A DNA stretch of 29,928 bases from Acanthaster planci (taxonomy: Eukaryota > Echinodermata > Asteroidea > Valvatida > Acanthasteridae), in assembly GCF_001949145.1 (NCBI RefSeq), contig NW_019091493.1:6683-36610 (forward strand). The letters are read 5' to 3'. Below are positions 29,748 to 29,928 of the stretch, piece by piece. Every line of letters begins with the position of its first letter. Position 1 is the stretch's first letter. The position numbers and the translations under genes are program-made. The notes under the pieces were generated by a model. The model ran no database searches. It was not told the origin of the DNA and saw only the letters and a program-made list of their open reading frames with translations.

Positions 29748-29928
29748 TGCTCAAGTCCTCCTCCTCCTCCTCAAAATGCTCCAACTCCTCTAGCTTGAAC
29801 TCCTCATCCTCCATCTCCGTCTCCTCCTCCAAACTACTCCATTCCTCATCTTCACCACTAGCTTCTACCTCCACCTTCTTTTTCTTCTTCTCCATCTTCT
29901 TTTTTTTCTTTTCCATCTTCCTCTTTTT
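29748..29928 (-). repeat. Glu/Lys-rich low-complexity sequence (TCC/TTC-rich on plus)
   Basis: The minus strand is a purine-rich run encoding mostly Glu, Asp and Lys, beginning with two Met-Glu-Lys5 repeats. It may be the acidic N-terminal region common in piggyBac transposases, or simply a simple-sequence tract. It continues to the window edge. Confidence 0.5.

Overview
The window is a stretch of an animal genome: multi-exon genes with GT-AG introns, a CpG-rich promoter, DNA transposons, LTR and Penelope-like retroelements, SINE-like repeats and one assembly gap (N run, 18879-19170). Repeat style (frequent ACATGTA words, foldback minisatellites, tRNA-derived repeats with TTA tails), a testis-specific-kinase (TSSK) gene and a selenoprotein H gene together suggest a marine invertebrate deuterostome such as an echinoderm, hemichordate or lancelet. 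The species cannot be fixed from the sequence alone.

Layout: 1-5640 is AT-rich and gene-poor, with one palindromic MITE-like element (1611-2123). 5640-6401 is a CpG-rich promoter region carrying a cAMP-response element, an ETS site and, just upstream of them, a long hairpin with perfect 38-bp arms. 6402-11352 (+) is a nine-exon TSSK-family kinase whose spliced frame closes at 727 residues, with an unusually long basic Ser/Pro-rich tail. A convergent neighbour lies on the minus strand: the last two coding exons of selenoprotein H (13829-14671), with an in-frame UGA (selenocysteine) at 14662-14664. Its first coding exon was not found.

14700-19960 is repeat-rich non-coding DNA: a MITE (16229-16495) and degenerate minisatellite arrays, several in inverted pairs and built on a shared core GACRACTYGACC, plus the N gap and a promoter-like octamer/CCAAT/TATA cluster (19554-19651). 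19964-24608 is a defective Ty3/gypsy-type LTR retrotransposon with 173-bp LTRs, a CTTTA target duplication, primer-binding site, polypurine tract, gag, protease, RT, RNase H and integrase, broken by frameshifts, stops and an internal RT deletion. It split an older degraded Penelope-like element (24614 to about 26800), which itself carries a tRNA-derived SINE. Related minisatellite arrays (19841-19903 and 27339-27387) lie in direct orientation on both sides of this nest.

27390-29928 holds hairpin repeats, a tRNA-like A/B-box fragment, a possible first exon of an unrecognised plus-strand gene (28041-28184), and a piggyBac-like transposase remnant on the minus strand running toward the right edge. 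The only two host genes identified with confidence are the kinase and selenoprotein H; they sit tail to tail and nothing in the sequence links their functions.
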